In this document: piece by piece, positions 44,679-56,585 of the stretch
Layout: each line of letters starts with the position of its first letter
Numbering within the stretch: the stretch's first letter is position 1
NCBI GenBank assembly: GCA_039545355.1
Contig: BCJJ01000026.1
Location: 186,001 to 250,000 of the forward strand
Source: Trichosporon coremiiforme
Lineage: Eukaryota > Basidiomycota > Tremellomycetes > Trichosporonales > Trichosporonaceae
Direction of reading: 5' to 3'
Length of the DNA: 64,000 bases
The notes under the pieces: model-generated
Database searches by the model: none
The model's input: the letters and a program-made list of their open reading frames with translations, nothing else
Told to the model about the DNA's origin: nothing
Program-made: the position numbers and the translations under genes

Positions 44679-45947
44679 TTAGGAGCGCGCGGTGAGGATG
44701 TCTGCGCCGTCCTCAGTAATGAGAATCTGGTGCTCGAACTGCGCTGAGCGGGCACCGGTCTGATGTCAGCTCCGAGACGTTATCATCAAGCTCACCTCGG
44801 TCGATACCGTCCACCCGTCATCCCAGAGAGTACCCCGGCTGCGGCTACCCTGCACAAGTGCCGGTTCGATGGTGAAGCAGTCTCCAGGCTTCATCGTCCC
44901 GTACTCAGTGTTGCCTGCCCGTCAGTTATCAGACACGGCGTGTTAGCTCACGATAGTGGATGATGTACGGGTGCTGGTGGAAGCGCTTTCCGATTCCGTG
45001 CCCACAGAACTGCTCGTTCACACTGAAGCCATGCCTCTTCGCGAATTCCCTGTCAGGTTAGTTATGACAGCCATTGGCGAAGCTCACTCGATGGTCTTGC
45101 CAATTTCATTGAACCGCTCGCCCGGCCTGCACACGCGGATGGCGAGATCGAGCGCCTCCTCCGTGGCAGCGACGAGTTCGCGCCCCGGCTTATCCGTGTT
45201 CGGCAGGACGAAGGTGGCAGAGGTATCTCCGTGGAAGCCATCCAGATAGATCGTGAGGTCAAGATTGATGATGTCCTCGGGCTCCAGCGCTCGGCTTTCA
45301 TCAGCGTTGATTGCCTGGGTTACTGTCACTCACCCGTCGGGGATTCCATCTACCTGTCAGCCTGATCCCAGTCTGCTAAGCAGCATGCAAACTCACGCGC
45401 GATGACGTTATTCACGGACGTCGTTATGCTCTTCGGAAAGTGCGCATACCCTAGCGGAGACGGGTACGCCCAGCGGGACGTGATGAGGTGATGCGCAATG
45501 TTGTCAAGCTCTTCCGTAGTGATGCCAGGCTGGTGGTGAGCTCGCAGTTTTGTTGGACTGATGTCACACAAGACGCAGTGTCGGACTCACTTTGACGTGC
45601 TTCTCCATCTCAGCCAGAATGTCGGCGACTGTCCTCGCAGCACGGCGCGCACGGTGTTCGTCATCGGAGCCGAGCTTGATGGGGCCGCCCGCTTCCTCCT
45701 CCTTGGGCTCCGTGTGCTCCCAAATCGGGTGCGTGAAGAAGTTGTCCGGCACGTACGCTGGCCGCTCAATCTGATCGGGCACAGGTAGGGGCTCCGGGTA
45801 GACCGCCATAGCCAACGCCGAGTCGAGCGGAGTGTAGTTTCCCCACACGGCTGAGGCCGGCGCGGGCTGGACCCCGCTGCCACCGCTGACGAAGCGCTTC
45901 AGCGCTCGCGGAACATTCTGTCGTAGTCTTGAGCTGGCGGCGAACAT
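44679..45947 (-). CDS. Mitochondrial methionine aminopeptidase type 1 (MAP1D-like)
   Basis: Removes initiator methionine. The N-terminus [19 protein letters not shown] is basic and amphipathic, a mitochondrial presequence. The pita-bread fold shows all five metal ligands: Asp in [11 protein letters not shown], Asp in FHGDTSATF, His in GHGIG, Glu in FTIEPAL and Glu in [11 protein letters not shown]. The substrate-binding His comes from HGIPDGR. About seven exons. The HGIPDG segment is encoded by a 16-nt microexon at 45334-45349: the upstream donor cgtgagttt and the acceptor ggtag give C|AT GGA ATC, and a gtgagtgac donor follows. The alternative cag acceptor 4 bases upstream would shift the frame. 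There is no zinc-finger region, so it differs from cytosolic MAP1. Confidence 0.9.
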
Positions 45948-46941
45948 GGATGTGATTGATGCCTAAGGGTATGGAGGCGGGGGGAAGGCGAGGAAGGCAA
46001 GATGACACAGTCGCGGGGCGACCTCCACTTTGGAAAAGTCAGTCATGACGACGGAGACGCAAGCGGTGGAGGCCACAGAGGGCCAATTAGGGTTTCCTAA
46101 AGGATGCAAAGGAGGACAGGGGTTTCGGATTAGTCGTATTAGACTGGAGAGCGTGATTGCTCTCGTGAGCTTGGTGTGCAGGGGGAAAGGATGGATGCAG
46201 GGCCCCAGGGTCTCCGCGGTATGCGACCCGGACCCAACCAGTGAGGGAAGGCTTCTTTGACCCTGTTCCCTCCAACCATATTGCAGATTGGGACCGCAGC
46301 TGACTCACTGCACGCCGACGAGTGACTGGTTCGCTGGGCTGGCTGGCTCCGATGCGGGAGAACCTGATTAGCGGGACCAAAGAGACGAAATAATATATTG
46401 GAGCAAATCTAATCAGACCCTTGGCAATAGTGAGTGCTGGGCCGCTGGCTGGCGTAATTTGCCGGCGCTATCGTCCGGAGCCGCACGCCGTAGCCAGCGT
46501 ACGAGCAGAGAGAGAACAGACTTTTGTATCATCCTCGCGCCCAGCCAAGGAACCCAGAGCCTGCGCAACCCAAAGCAGAGGCTTACTCGACGCGCGCACA
46601 ACGCTCCAACCTCCGCTATCGCACCGACGCACGCAACCAGAGACTACTACAGTCCGATCTCGGTTTCTCAGTCGCCTCTGCATCATCGCTGACACCACAA
46701 GTGCTGTCTCGCACTAGTCTTGCATAACCGTCAAGACAAACTACTCAAGCCACCACAACCGCCCACACAACACACAGCAAACCAACACACTGGCGCACTA
46801 GCACACTACCGGGCAGCCCAGTCCCCATCCTCGCGCGCGCATCACACACTTTTGCAACCGACCACACTCGCACTCCGGCGACACGACAGTTTTCAACACA
46901 TCCCGCCGCCGGCGCAGACTCCTGTGCTGCATTGACTCTGC
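45948..46941. other. Divergent intergenic region
   Basis: Separates the aminopeptidase and the gene at 46942. A weak frame from ATG 46045 (MTTETQAVEATEGQLG) is not supported further. The last 300 bases are C/A-rich (caagccaccacaaccgcccacacaacacacagcaaacc), a typical leader. Confidence 0.45.
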
Positions 46942-48293
46942 CATGACCATGGACCCTCCCGCGGGTCCCGTCGGCGACCCCTCCACGGCCTCAGCGACGA
47001 CCGCGAGCGCATCGCCCCGTACCGACAGCCCCGCGACGCCTGTCACTCCCACCGAGGACGGCGACATGATTGAAATTCCTTCATATGGTGGGTAAATCGG
47101 GTGGCAAAGGCCCCGCACGTTGCCGCAGGCCAGATCTCAACCATTCAAGGGAGGACAATGCACACAAAGTTGCTGGTTCGACCACTTTGAGTCATGCTTG
47201 CGTGTGTGCGCCAGATGAACCGCTACCGAATCGTATGCGTACTGCGTGCGGGCGCATTTGCTGGTCTGCGATTCACGAGCTAACGGACAGGACTCGAGTA
47301 TTGGGAGTACCGGCGCGCCGCCTTCCTCGCCGGCAAGCCCTTCCCTGCCCCCGGAAGTCCCGCGACGGAGCTGCCCGAGTCGTACACGGTCCCGCCGCCC
47401 TCGCCACCAGCCCCGAGCGTACTCTACTGCCCTCCGAGAGGCAGTTCGATCGAGCGGCTTGAGGCGCTACTCTCGACATTCGGAGCGGAGGAGAGCGACG
47501 TGGCGTGGAACAGCGGCGTTGGCGGTGTCTCCAGGAAGCTGGGGGGAGGGAAGCAGCTCGCCAAGGGCCTCAGGCTGGGACTAGTCGTGAGTACACATGC
47601 GTTCGGTGCGCGGAGTGGAGCTCTCCGCCGTCGAAGTGACGCGTCGGAGGCGCCCAAGCAGGAAGCGAAGACGACGGAGGCGTTGCAGAATCCAGATCCA
47701 GAACCATTGGAGAAAATGAGCTGACGCCGATCACCTTGATTGATCGCCGCGACGCTGTTCTTGACCTGCTCTATCTCACTGTTTGGAACCCTTCTCGATC
47801 ATCCTCTCTCGAACGGCAATCGACTTGGAACACCGACCTTCTTCATGTCGCTCCACACCAACAGATCAAGGTCCTCCGTGCCGGCTGGCTCCGCGACGGT
47901 ACCTGGCCCCTCGACCCTAAGACGCTTCGTGCTATGCCGCCTCCCGACTCACCGCCCCCGGCGCCCGGACCCGACCCCTACGCTCCCCCTCCGACAGGAC
48001 CAGCAGTGGCGACGTACACGCCGCAGTCGCACGTCTTCCAGCTGCAGCAGCTGAAGCACTCCCAGCAGCAGTGGGAGCGCCGGGCCAACGGCTCAGGCGC
48101 CCACCTGGGCCACAAGCCGCTAACTTCTAGTGCTGTGCTGGGTATCTCTGGAGTGAGCGCGCCGGGCACGCTCGAGCTGCCGCGGTCCGGTCTCCTCGGA
48201 CTCGGCAATAGCCCCATGCCCTCGCCCGGCGGAGGAGCAGTCAGCGCTGAGCGACAGCTCCGGCCCATTCCCAATAGGGCTGGGAATGAGTAG
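46942..48293 (+). CDS. Proline-rich protein of unknown function
   Basis: Three exons. Exon 1 starts MTMDPPAGPVGDPSTA and ends EIPSYG. After a gtgggtaaa...gctaacggacag intron, YGLEYWEYRRAAFLAGKPFP begins the most conserved-looking part, with IERLEALLSTFGAEESDVAW, NSGVGGVSRKLGGGKQLAKG and LRLGLV. The next intron (gtgagtaca...ccaacag, about 280 nt) leads to IKVLRAGWLRDGTWPLDPKT. The remainder is Pro/Gly-rich, with FQLQQLKHSQQQWERRANG and a serine/proline tail. The large second intron has partly open frames on both sides (EAPKQEAKTTEALQNP; LDLLYLTVWNPSRSS), so alternative splicing or misplacement is possible. I do not recognise the family. Confidence 0.65.
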
Positions 48294-48961
48294 CGCCGGG
48301 CACCTCGCATAGCAGACGGAGTAGATGGGGCTTGTACAGTAGCATGACCAGGATTTATCGATACCAACCAGACTTCAGACCAAGAACCAGGATCAGGATC
48401 GCATCAGGACAGCAGTAACAGGAACTCAGCATCAGAACCAGGACTCAGCAACTAGACCCAGGACCCAGGACTCGCAATATTTGGGACATCACAGTGTCAG
48501 CAATCTTTCAGCATCTTGAAACCGACAGAATCAACAGGACGAACAGTGATCGTGAACAGTACGGCTCGACACTGCAAATAGAATAATTCCAACACCACCG
48601 TTCGCTCTGTCTGTATGATTGTAGTTTTCGTTCGACTCGGACTCAAGACTGGATTCGGATCGCGGGCTTACATTTCTCATTCTCATTTCTCTCGCTTCGC
48701 TCGTTATCTCATCTCATCTTATCATATAGGGTCCGGAATGCATGCATATTCGTCTCTCCATCCCTCCGTCTTGGCAGCTCGCTTAGCTGAGCGAGCGTGT
48801 GATCAGCTCGGTCGCTGAGCTCCTGCCCGACGCTCGCTTGTGATGAAAGGTGGGGTGTTGTCTACTAAGATGTTAGGTTCTTAACGTTCTATCTGGATGT
48901 CATCGTTGTGCGGTTCCGCCGCTCCGCTCCTCCGCCAACTCTACGTGGTGTGAGCATCCCT
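48294..48961. other. Convergent 3' regions
   Basis: 48350-48480 holds imperfect caggac/aggatc/aggaact repeats (accaggatcaggatcgcatc...), a low-complexity tract. No gene. Confidence 0.5.
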
Positions 48962-51900
48962 CTACTTGATGTCAATGAGGTCGCCGTGCGTGATGGCCTT
49001 GAACACCTGTCCCTCGCCCGAGGGCGTGTTGCAGAATGACTGCACAAACTTGGGCAGGAACTCCTCCGCAATGGAGGAGAAGTAGAACTCGTGCGTGGCA
49101 TTGTGCGCGCTCTCGAGATTGTGCGCAAGCTCGTGCGCGAGGGAGAAGAACCAGCTGATTGCGGCATCCTGCACCCTGCCGCCCGTGACTGCTTCGTCGT
49201 GCCAGGCGTCATAAAACCGCGCGTTACAGAAGACGGCGCCGCCCCTGTTGAACGCGATGAGCGGGCCGGCGCGGTCCCAGAACACGTTGAACACGCTGTT
49301 CTCGACGCCATACACGCGCGCCAGGGGCTTGAGGACGTGATCCGCGAAACGGGCCGAGACATCCATCTCGTGTGCTGAAAGCGTGTGCTCGTCGGTCGGC
49401 AGCCAGAGCTTCACCCCGTCCGCACCCTCGCGCAGGAGCTTGATGTTCGCCTCGGCGCCGCTGTCGCAATATGCCTGCTGAGACTCTGCGACGTCGCGCA
49501 CGCTCCGCTTGCTAGACTGGACCGTGCCGCTCGACTCGGGGCGCGAGGCGGCCACGGCACTCTGCACCACGTTTCGGATGGCCGAGACGTCCGTCGGACG
49601 CGCGGTGTGCTTCTCGCTCCCCTCGCCGCCGACTCGGCCGGGGCCGGCACCGCTTCCGCTGCCACCGCCGGGAGAGGACATGCCGCCACCCATGCCACCG
49701 AAAGCACCGGGCATGCTAGGCCCGGACGTGCGGCGAACAAGACCGCTGTCACGGCCGATCTTGCGCAGCGTGTCGAAGAAACCGCCACCCTTGCCGCCCT
49801 GCGCGATGGCCTGCAGGCGCTCGCTCGCTTCGTTGGGCATCTTGGGCTCCTCAGATTGCTGGTGCTGAGTCTTGACGTCACGAGCTGCGGCTGGAACCAT
49901 GGCCCCACCAGCCCCGCCAGCTGCACCTGCTCCAGCCGCCGCACCAGCTGCGCTCGACCCAGCGTTGGCAGGGTGCGAGTCCTTCGCTGCAGCGGCCGCC
50001 GCCGCCGCAGCAGCCTCGCGCTCCTTCGCCTCTTCGGCCTGGATGCGGAGCCTCTCCTCCTTCTGCGCGTTCAGAATGCGGTCAACGTTGTAACCGCGCT
50101 TCTTGAGGGAGAGAAGAGACGTGGCCAGGATTGAGTCGAGCACCAGAGCATCCTCCGCGCGGTGGCTCTTGAAGAGAACTTGGCAGAGCGCCGCAGCGAT
50201 GTCGTACGTGTCCTCGGGCGCGGTGACGGAGACAGTCAGTACGATGCCAGAGCGCGAGCGAGTTGCCTGTGCGTAAAGTGTCTCGACATGCTGGCGCACG
50301 CCAGTCGGTGAGCGCAGAGTGTATCGCGCCTTGATGTCTTGGGCTTCGACGACTTGGAAGTGCTCGCCCTTGGCGAGGTAGTCTGCCTTGAACAGCGCGT
50401 CCTTTCGGCCAGTGTGGCCAAGGAAGATTGTGAGACGCTCGAGAACGTGCTGCCGGAGTGTCGCAGCCGGTACAGAAGGAGGACGCTGTCCCGTCGTCAC
50501 GTATTCGAGTTGCACGCGCGAGGATAGAGGCTGCGCTCCCAACGAGCGGTAGAAGCTCTCCATCAGGTGTTCCTCAGGAGCAGCGAAGACCTGGTCACCA
50601 AAGAACTGATAGTACTGCGCGTTGTCGATGAGAACGACCTGGCGTCAGTTCAAGGTACTTTCCCCTGTAACTTACATCCTTGGCTTGGCACAAGACCCAT
50701 TCGCGGTCGAACTCTCCATCGACGACTTTACCCGTGATCTTGCTTTTCTTCGGAACCAGCTGTGATCCGAGCACGAAGGCCTTGTTTTTCATCTCAGCCA
50801 GTAGCTGCGAGTCGAAAGTGGGCAGGTTCGCAGCGAGCAATCTCAGCTGATCAAGATACCTGAGGTCAGTTGACGGTAAAGGGGGCGTTAACTCGTTAAC
50901 TCACTTCTCAGGAGAGCCAGCCTGTCGAAGCATACGGTCAGGCTCGCGAAGTAGGAGGCGGGCGATGTCTGAAGTTAGTCAGGCGGGTGGCCGGGAGCTT
51001 ACCTTTGTGAGATGGCTCAGATCGCACACCACACTGGGTGAGAAAGAGATTGGCGCGAGGACCAAAGTCCACAAAAGTGAAGGCGTTGGCGTAGAGCGAC
51101 CCGACATCGGCTTTCGAGGCGAGGTACACTTCGTCCAGGCGGGAGAGGCGGGTCTTCTCGCCGTCCTTCACAGGAATGAAAGCCTTCCTTGCCAACGGCG
51201 CCAGAGCTCCGACACTAGCGGAGCCGACGCGTGTTCCGAGATACTGGGAGTCAGCCGTACTTCAGGTGCTCTGTGGCTTACCTCGAAGATTTTCCGAGCC
51301 TCGTTCAAGTCGTACACCGGCTCCTTGAGGAATGCTGATACGAGCATGCCCATCGATGGGTCCGAGTCAATGCCAAGCTTGGCGGCAACATCCGGGTTGG
51401 AAATTGGCGGGCGAGCGACAGAGAAGCCAAGGATCGTGCAGTCTTTGTTCGTGAAAACTTCTCCGGGACGAGCCATGATCTGGGCACCGTTGTTGGCAGC
51501 AGCGGGAAGGAAGGGGATGGCGGCGAACTTGGCGGGACTGAAACCAGCGTAGTGCGTGCCGATGTTGTCGAGGAGGAACTTCAGGGCACGTTCATTGTAC
51601 GGAGCGGGCCCGGCAGCGATGCGGAGCAGGGTTTCTGCTTGAGGGAACCTCCTCAGGCCCAGGTCGAACAACATGCGAGCCTCCTCGGAGCTAGATCGCC
51701 ACTTCACATCACCCCAGTCGAGGAGCGGAAGGCCAAGCTCCCGCATGGAGTCCAGCGGCTCGTAAAGGTCGCTCGGCATCTTCCTGACCGTCGCAGGCCG
51801 CTCAGCGCCGGCTTTGATGGGTTGCTCCAGAGGGAAAGCAGCGGTGTGACGAAGTTTGTTGATCTCTTCCGCGGTGAGGTTGTCCTTGACGGCCACCAGG

Positions 51901-54630
51901 TACTTCATGAGGTCATGGCAAGTCCACTCGCCGCCGCCGATCAGACGCGTGAAAACGAGTTGCAAGTCGACAGTACGGCGCACACCAATGGCGAGCAGCA
52001 TCTTCTCGAGACCACCACGGATTGCAGTGGTCTTGGGGAGAGCAATGGTGGGCAGATCATCGAAGAGGAGGTTCTTTTCAAAGTAAGCCTCTCCGGGCAC
52101 CTTGAAGCCGGCCTTGGTAGGGATCATGGGGATGCCCTTCAGCTCAGCGACGATAGCCTGATGCTGCGTGGCACTGATCGACTGCCAAGCACGTCCGAGC
52201 ATAGTGAGCACGCGCTCGGAGAAGGCTGCCGACACGCGCACGTCTGTTTCAGGATCGGAGCCTGACCTTCCAGACATCGGGGAGTTGACCAAGAAGCGGA
52301 CGTAATGAGCCAGCGTGAGCTCCTGCCAACCAAAGATGCGTGTGATGTGCTGGCCTTTGAGGTCCTTGGTAACAGAGTAGGGTAGGGTATCCGGCGGAAG
52401 TGGCATATCGGTCGGGATAGACGATGCTTGAGGGTTAACATACGTCTTAACGGCCGACAAAGGAACGACCTTGGACGAGTCGGTGATCAGGACAGCTGCA
52501 TCAAGCAGATGATTGCGAGCCTGCACTTCATAGCCGTCGGTAGCCGCGATCTGCTGCCACCACTTGAGACAGGCAATCATCTCCTTCTCAGTCAATGGTC
52601 GCTCCCCGAGCTGCTTGACGATGTCCTCAAATGTGATGTCACGCAGCAGACCTCGCTCTCTAAGCCTCGCAACTGCCTTGGAGGCATCAGTCAAAGTCGC
52701 TGGCGTGACCACGGGCAGGTCGGGCGCGAATTCCAGCAGCTGGTCGTTCGGCATCCGGATCTGGTCCACAGCTAAAACACCCGCAGTTGAGACCAAGGGC
52801 ATCGTCTTAGGTGACCTGGAACAGCTGAAGAAGGCTCTCTCCATCTCCTGACCCACAGCCGCGGATGGCGTAGTAGCTCGGAATGAGAAGAACCGGAGAG
52901 CGTACAAGCCGCGAGCCAGGATCGCGGTACGGGCGGCTGTCTCAGTCGGTGTCGTCTTCGCCCACGCCTGCGTGCACTCGATAAGCTCGAGCTCGTAGAT
53001 GAGGCGAGCTAGGTATCCACCGACCCAGAGAAGCTCGCGGTTCCACTGGGAGACGTGACGATCCACCAAGTCGATCGACTCTCGCTCAACGGTTGGGATG
53101 AACCGAGCTGCGAGGTGGCCGCCAATACCCGTCGTTTGACCTGTCGGTTGCCCGATGAACACCCTGGCCGACTTCTCACCATCAAGTGGTGGGCAGAGTC
53201 CGGAGAAAACCGTTGTGGCCGCCTTGCTGTGCGAAGATTTGCTGTCGAGGATCTTCTCTGACTCGTCCGCGCGTGAGAAAACCAGACTGGCGGGCATTCT
53301 AGAGGGAGCCGCCTTCTTGGTGGCTCGTTCGAGCTCCTTGGCATAGTTGGAGGTGATAGAAACTTTGACGTCGGCCTGGAACGTGTTAATCTGCCGAGAC
53401 AAGATATCCACTTCGTTAAGATCTTGGACCGGTGGCGTCGCGACTGGCTCTGGCGTCGGAGTCGGGGAGGGCTCTTTCGCCCTTCCAAAAAAGCTGGCAA
53501 GGAATCCACCAGCTGCTTTCACGGGTCGCGCGATGGCTGGGGGCAGTGGAGGAGGGGTGACGCCCGTTTCTACGGGTCAGTCGGCGACATCAAGGAGAGC
53601 TACTCACCAGAGAGCCATTGCATTACTCGGGCTGTGATGACCATGCTCGTCGACTCGACACCCTGCACCCTCATCATTCCCATTTGGCTGGTCGTGTTAA
53701 GTCCAGTGCGGGAGACCTTGTGCTGTCCTGTCACGTCCTTTCGCACCTCGAGCACCTTTGTATCATCGACCATCATGTCGATCTTCGTGATCGTGCGCAT
53801 GAAGGTGAGACTCGTCACTAGGAAACGGGCGAAATCCAATGGCCCCTCCAGCGGCGCCGGATCACGCAGCTCCATTGAGAAGATAGTCCACGGGTGGCCG
53901 GTCAACGATGGCTCGGCTTTCACCCCATTCGCAGTTGATGGGAGGTCACCAGAGCGCGCCAGTAGTTGATCCTTCCCGTCTTTCCAGTAGAAGCCCATCC
54001 ATTTGCTGCCGGACTCAACGAATGGGTTATCGCAAACACTCCAAAGGGAGTAGAAGCCTACTCCAAACCTGTGGGGTTAGCCATGTCCACTTTGGGCACT
54101 CACGCTCCGATCTTCTCCTCGTCAGGATTACCCTCGGCGATCTTCTTGAGACGGTGCCAGTCTTCTGGCCGGAAAGGGATACCGTCATTGCACACGACGT
54201 ATCGTACAATCTGGGGTCAGCGAAATGCATTGGGTACATTCTCCAGGGGCGCACTCACATTGTCTCGCTTGGCATCAGGAAGCGGCGACTGCTCTCCACG
54301 CTCATGCGCCTCTATTCCGGGCTGCGTGTAGAACTTGACCTGAACGTGCTGAGCCTGCTGCGTCAGCGTATATGCCCACCGCGAGGATTTGGTGACTCAC
54401 TCCCGCATCATCAGCGTTCTGCAGAAGTTCACGGAAGACTGGCTGGTTAGTAATCGCAAATGTGACACGTTGCGCTGCTCACTGGTGTGCTCTCCGGAGT
54501 AACGAGCAAGGATCTCTTGGAACAGTTAGCTAACTGAAAGGGACTGGAGCTCACTGTCAATGAGTGCTCTTTGGTTAACCTCAACCGTTTCGTCTTTGCC
54601 GCTGCTCCAAAGAGCGTCTCTGTTGGACAT
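48962..54630 (-). CDS. DUF3684 protein: sacsin/Hsp90-type ATPase region plus C-terminal HExxH motif
   Basis: Very large protein of roughly 1,700 residues in about ten exons. Start MSNRDALWSSGKDETVEVN at 54630. The N-terminal region has the Bergerat (GHKL) motifs of Hsp90/sacsin ATPases: FRELLQNADDAG (Glu, Asn), VVCNDGIPF and KIGAFGVGFYSLWSV. The middle (51168-53522 is one large exon) contains LASFFGR, GGYLARLIYELELI, CLKWWQQIAATDGYEV, LTLAHYVRFLVNSP and many helices, the fungal DUF3684 part. Then an Ala-rich charged helix and a Gly/Pro/Ser linker (about 49600-50030) precede a C-terminal globular region: IAFNRGGAVFCNARFYDAWH, AISWFFSLAHELAHN, HNATHEFYFSSIAEEFLPKF. HELAH (49121-49135) is a canonical HExxH zinc-peptidase motif, and the later Glu residues could supply the third ligand. 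ATPase and peptidase roles are inferred from motifs; the family is functionally uncharacterised as far as I know. Confidence 0.85.
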
Positions 54631-54768
54631 GGCAGGAAATGACGACGTGTGGTGGCTGGAGCTGGGAAATGGTGGGGTATATGTGGGTATGAGGTAGAAT
54701 GAGCGAACGCGGTGTCGAGCTGTCGTGTCGTATCGAGCGGACGTGTCTATGGTGCGGGATCACGAAAC

Positions 54769-54954
54769 ATGAGCGACGGCGAAGTCAAGCGAGAATTAAT
54801 TGCAGAAACGAGAAGTGAGGAGGGTGCTCGAAATCCGCAGGAACACAAGGAACCCGCTGCGGTAAGCGTTGCCACCCAACTTACAGACGCCGTGCACTGA
54901 CATACATTTCAGGGACTAAGGTACAAACAACTCGCGTGTCCGTCTCATGGATGA
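54769..54954 (+). CDS. Possible 44-residue spliced gene
   Basis: ATG 54769, exon 54769-54861 (31 codons), donor GTAAGC, branch cactgac, acceptor atttcag, exon 54913-54954 ending TGA. Predicted MSDGEVKRELIAETRSEEGA, then RNPQEHKEPAAGLRYKQLAC, then PSHG. Splice signals are as good as in the neighbours and the start lies 138 bp from the divergent DUF3684 ATG, but there is no family match and the length is within chance. It ends 26 bp before the convergent Csm1 stop. Confidence 0.3.
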
Positions 54955-54979
54955 CACGTGACCAAGACTACGGTTCGAA

Positions 54980-56214
54980 TCATCGCTGTTCCGGGTCGCG
55001 ATACTGTCCCTCGCGGCTCATCCGACTCCTCAACTGCTCCCAGGCTGCCGGCAGCTGGTCCCGGGAGATGCAGAAGCCCTTGGCAAAGGGCCCCAATCGC
55101 TTCACAAAAGCCTTGTCCGTCTCGTTGTGGAGGTTTTCCGGAATGAGGGCGACGTTCTTCACCCATTTGTTCGCCTCCCGATCAAACTCGTTGAAAGATC
55201 GGAGCTTGAAAGCGAGCGCTGCAATGTCAGCAAGTCATTCCGGTTTCGGATTAACGCACTTCTATCCTCGTACGTCTGCATGCACTTGAACGTGACATCC
55301 CGGCCCTTCTGCGTCTTCTTGACCGAGACACCAAGAATAGCCAAACCACTGAGGTCCTCGTACAGTCCGAGGCTCAGAGCGTCCTTCTCGCTGTCCTCCA
55401 CGGGCGGCGGAGCAGCAGGAGCTGGTGCCTTAGATGCTGCATCTTGTAGTTGCTGGGAGTGCTGAATCTCGGCTTCAAGGTCGACCTTCAGTGTGGCAAC
55501 TATCTCGTCAGCAGAGCTCACGCGGGCGCTCCGTACCTTGCTCGTGCTTCTCCTTCACGACCTTGCGGAGCTTGTAAACTTCTTCCCGCAAGTCCTTGAT
55601 CCCTTTCCCGTCAATCTTGGAGTCCAAAGACGGCGCGGCGGCGGCCGCCTCTAGCCGATCGTGCGCCTTGTCCAGAGCCTCCCGTTGCTCTTTGACGAGC
55701 TTTTCCAGATCCGAGATCTTCAGGACACGTTTCTCGTCTAGAGCAGTCGCAGTATCGATCATCTTCACCTGCACTGAAACACGTCAGAGCAGAATCGATG
55801 TGTATTCGTTCAGACGACTCACACTTCGCTCGCTCATCCGCCTCCTTCCTGTACTTCTCAAATGCAGCCTCCTGCTCCGTTTGCCGCAATCGCGACAGCT
55901 CTTCCAGCTGCTTGGCGAAAAGGTCCCTCTCCTTCCTCAGCCTGTCTCGCTCCGCCGAAATCTGCTATCAGCCCTAGTCCACTCCTGTTTGACCTCGATT
56001 TACTTACCGTAGCGATGTCGCCCTGTTCGCCATTTCCGTCGCTCTTCGAGGGTTTAAGGGCCTTACTGACTTTCCGCTTCGAGGATTCCTCAGGAGCTGA
56101 TGTTAGCTGAAAGACCTCGGGGAGGAGCGTACCGCTGTCGAAATCGTCGATAGCTCGGTCTGCCTTGGGAGGCGCGTTCTCTTTCCCTCGTTTCGCAACT
56201 TTGGTGCCTGACAT
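54980..56214 (-). CDS. CSM1: Monopolin-type Csm1/Pcs1 kinetochore protein
   Basis: Multi-exon (about six). N-terminus MSGTKVAKRGKENAPPKADR, acidic/polar; then a long coiled coil (RDRLRKERDLFAKQLEELSR, EKYRKEADERAK, KISDLEKLVKEQREALDKAH, IKDLREEVYKLRKVVKEKHEQ). The C-terminal globular part is LGLYEDLSGLAILGVSVKKT with FKCMQTYEDRS, ALAFKLRSF and WVKNVALIPENLHNE. Coiled coil followed by the L(Y)EDLTGL...F.C.Q...LxFKL head is the Csm1/Pcs1 signature. The protein cross-links microtubule attachment sites at kinetochores and supports rDNA silencing. Start at 56214; an upstream in-frame TTG is ignored. It shares a 371-bp promoter region with RAD10. Confidence 0.8.
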
Positions 56215-56585
56215 GGTGGAGGAGGCAAAGTTGAGCAAGATCGCAAGTTAGGAGTGATCGTCGGGCCGGGGGTAGTGAAGAAGTCGATGCGCAGATATCT
56301 GATCTCAGTTTGAATGAAGTAGGGCGACACCAGCGTGTGCGGATTAGATGAGAGTTGGAAAGCAAAGTCATCCCGCAAAGGTCAGTCGCGTTCCGGTAAG
56401 TCTTTGTTTACAATTCGAGAGGTCGCCACCGGATATTTGGTTCCGTTTCGCAAACTTCCCCGTGGGGATTGCCGCCCATACGTCAACCACCGTCATTACT
56501 GGACGATGAGATCACAGTCGTTGTTGTGGTGTGGGTACGTTGTTTGACATCCGCTCTTGGACTCTGCCTCCGATATCCACACAAC
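56215..56585. promoter_or_regulatory. Bidirectional promoter between CSM1 and RAD10
   Basis: 371 bp between divergent start codons. No TATA-like or named motif is called. Confidence 0.45.

Noticed and set aside
47140..47180. tRNA B-box-like ggttcgacc
   Set aside because: No matching T-stem, no A-box at the right distance and it lies inside an intron.
49385..50134. 249-codon plus-strand frame
   Set aside because: Antisense shadow of the Ala/Gly-rich linker of the DUF3684 protein.
54970..54985. tRNA B-box-like ggttcgaatc
   Set aside because: Overlaps the end of the Csm1 gene, with no stem complementarity or A-box upstream.
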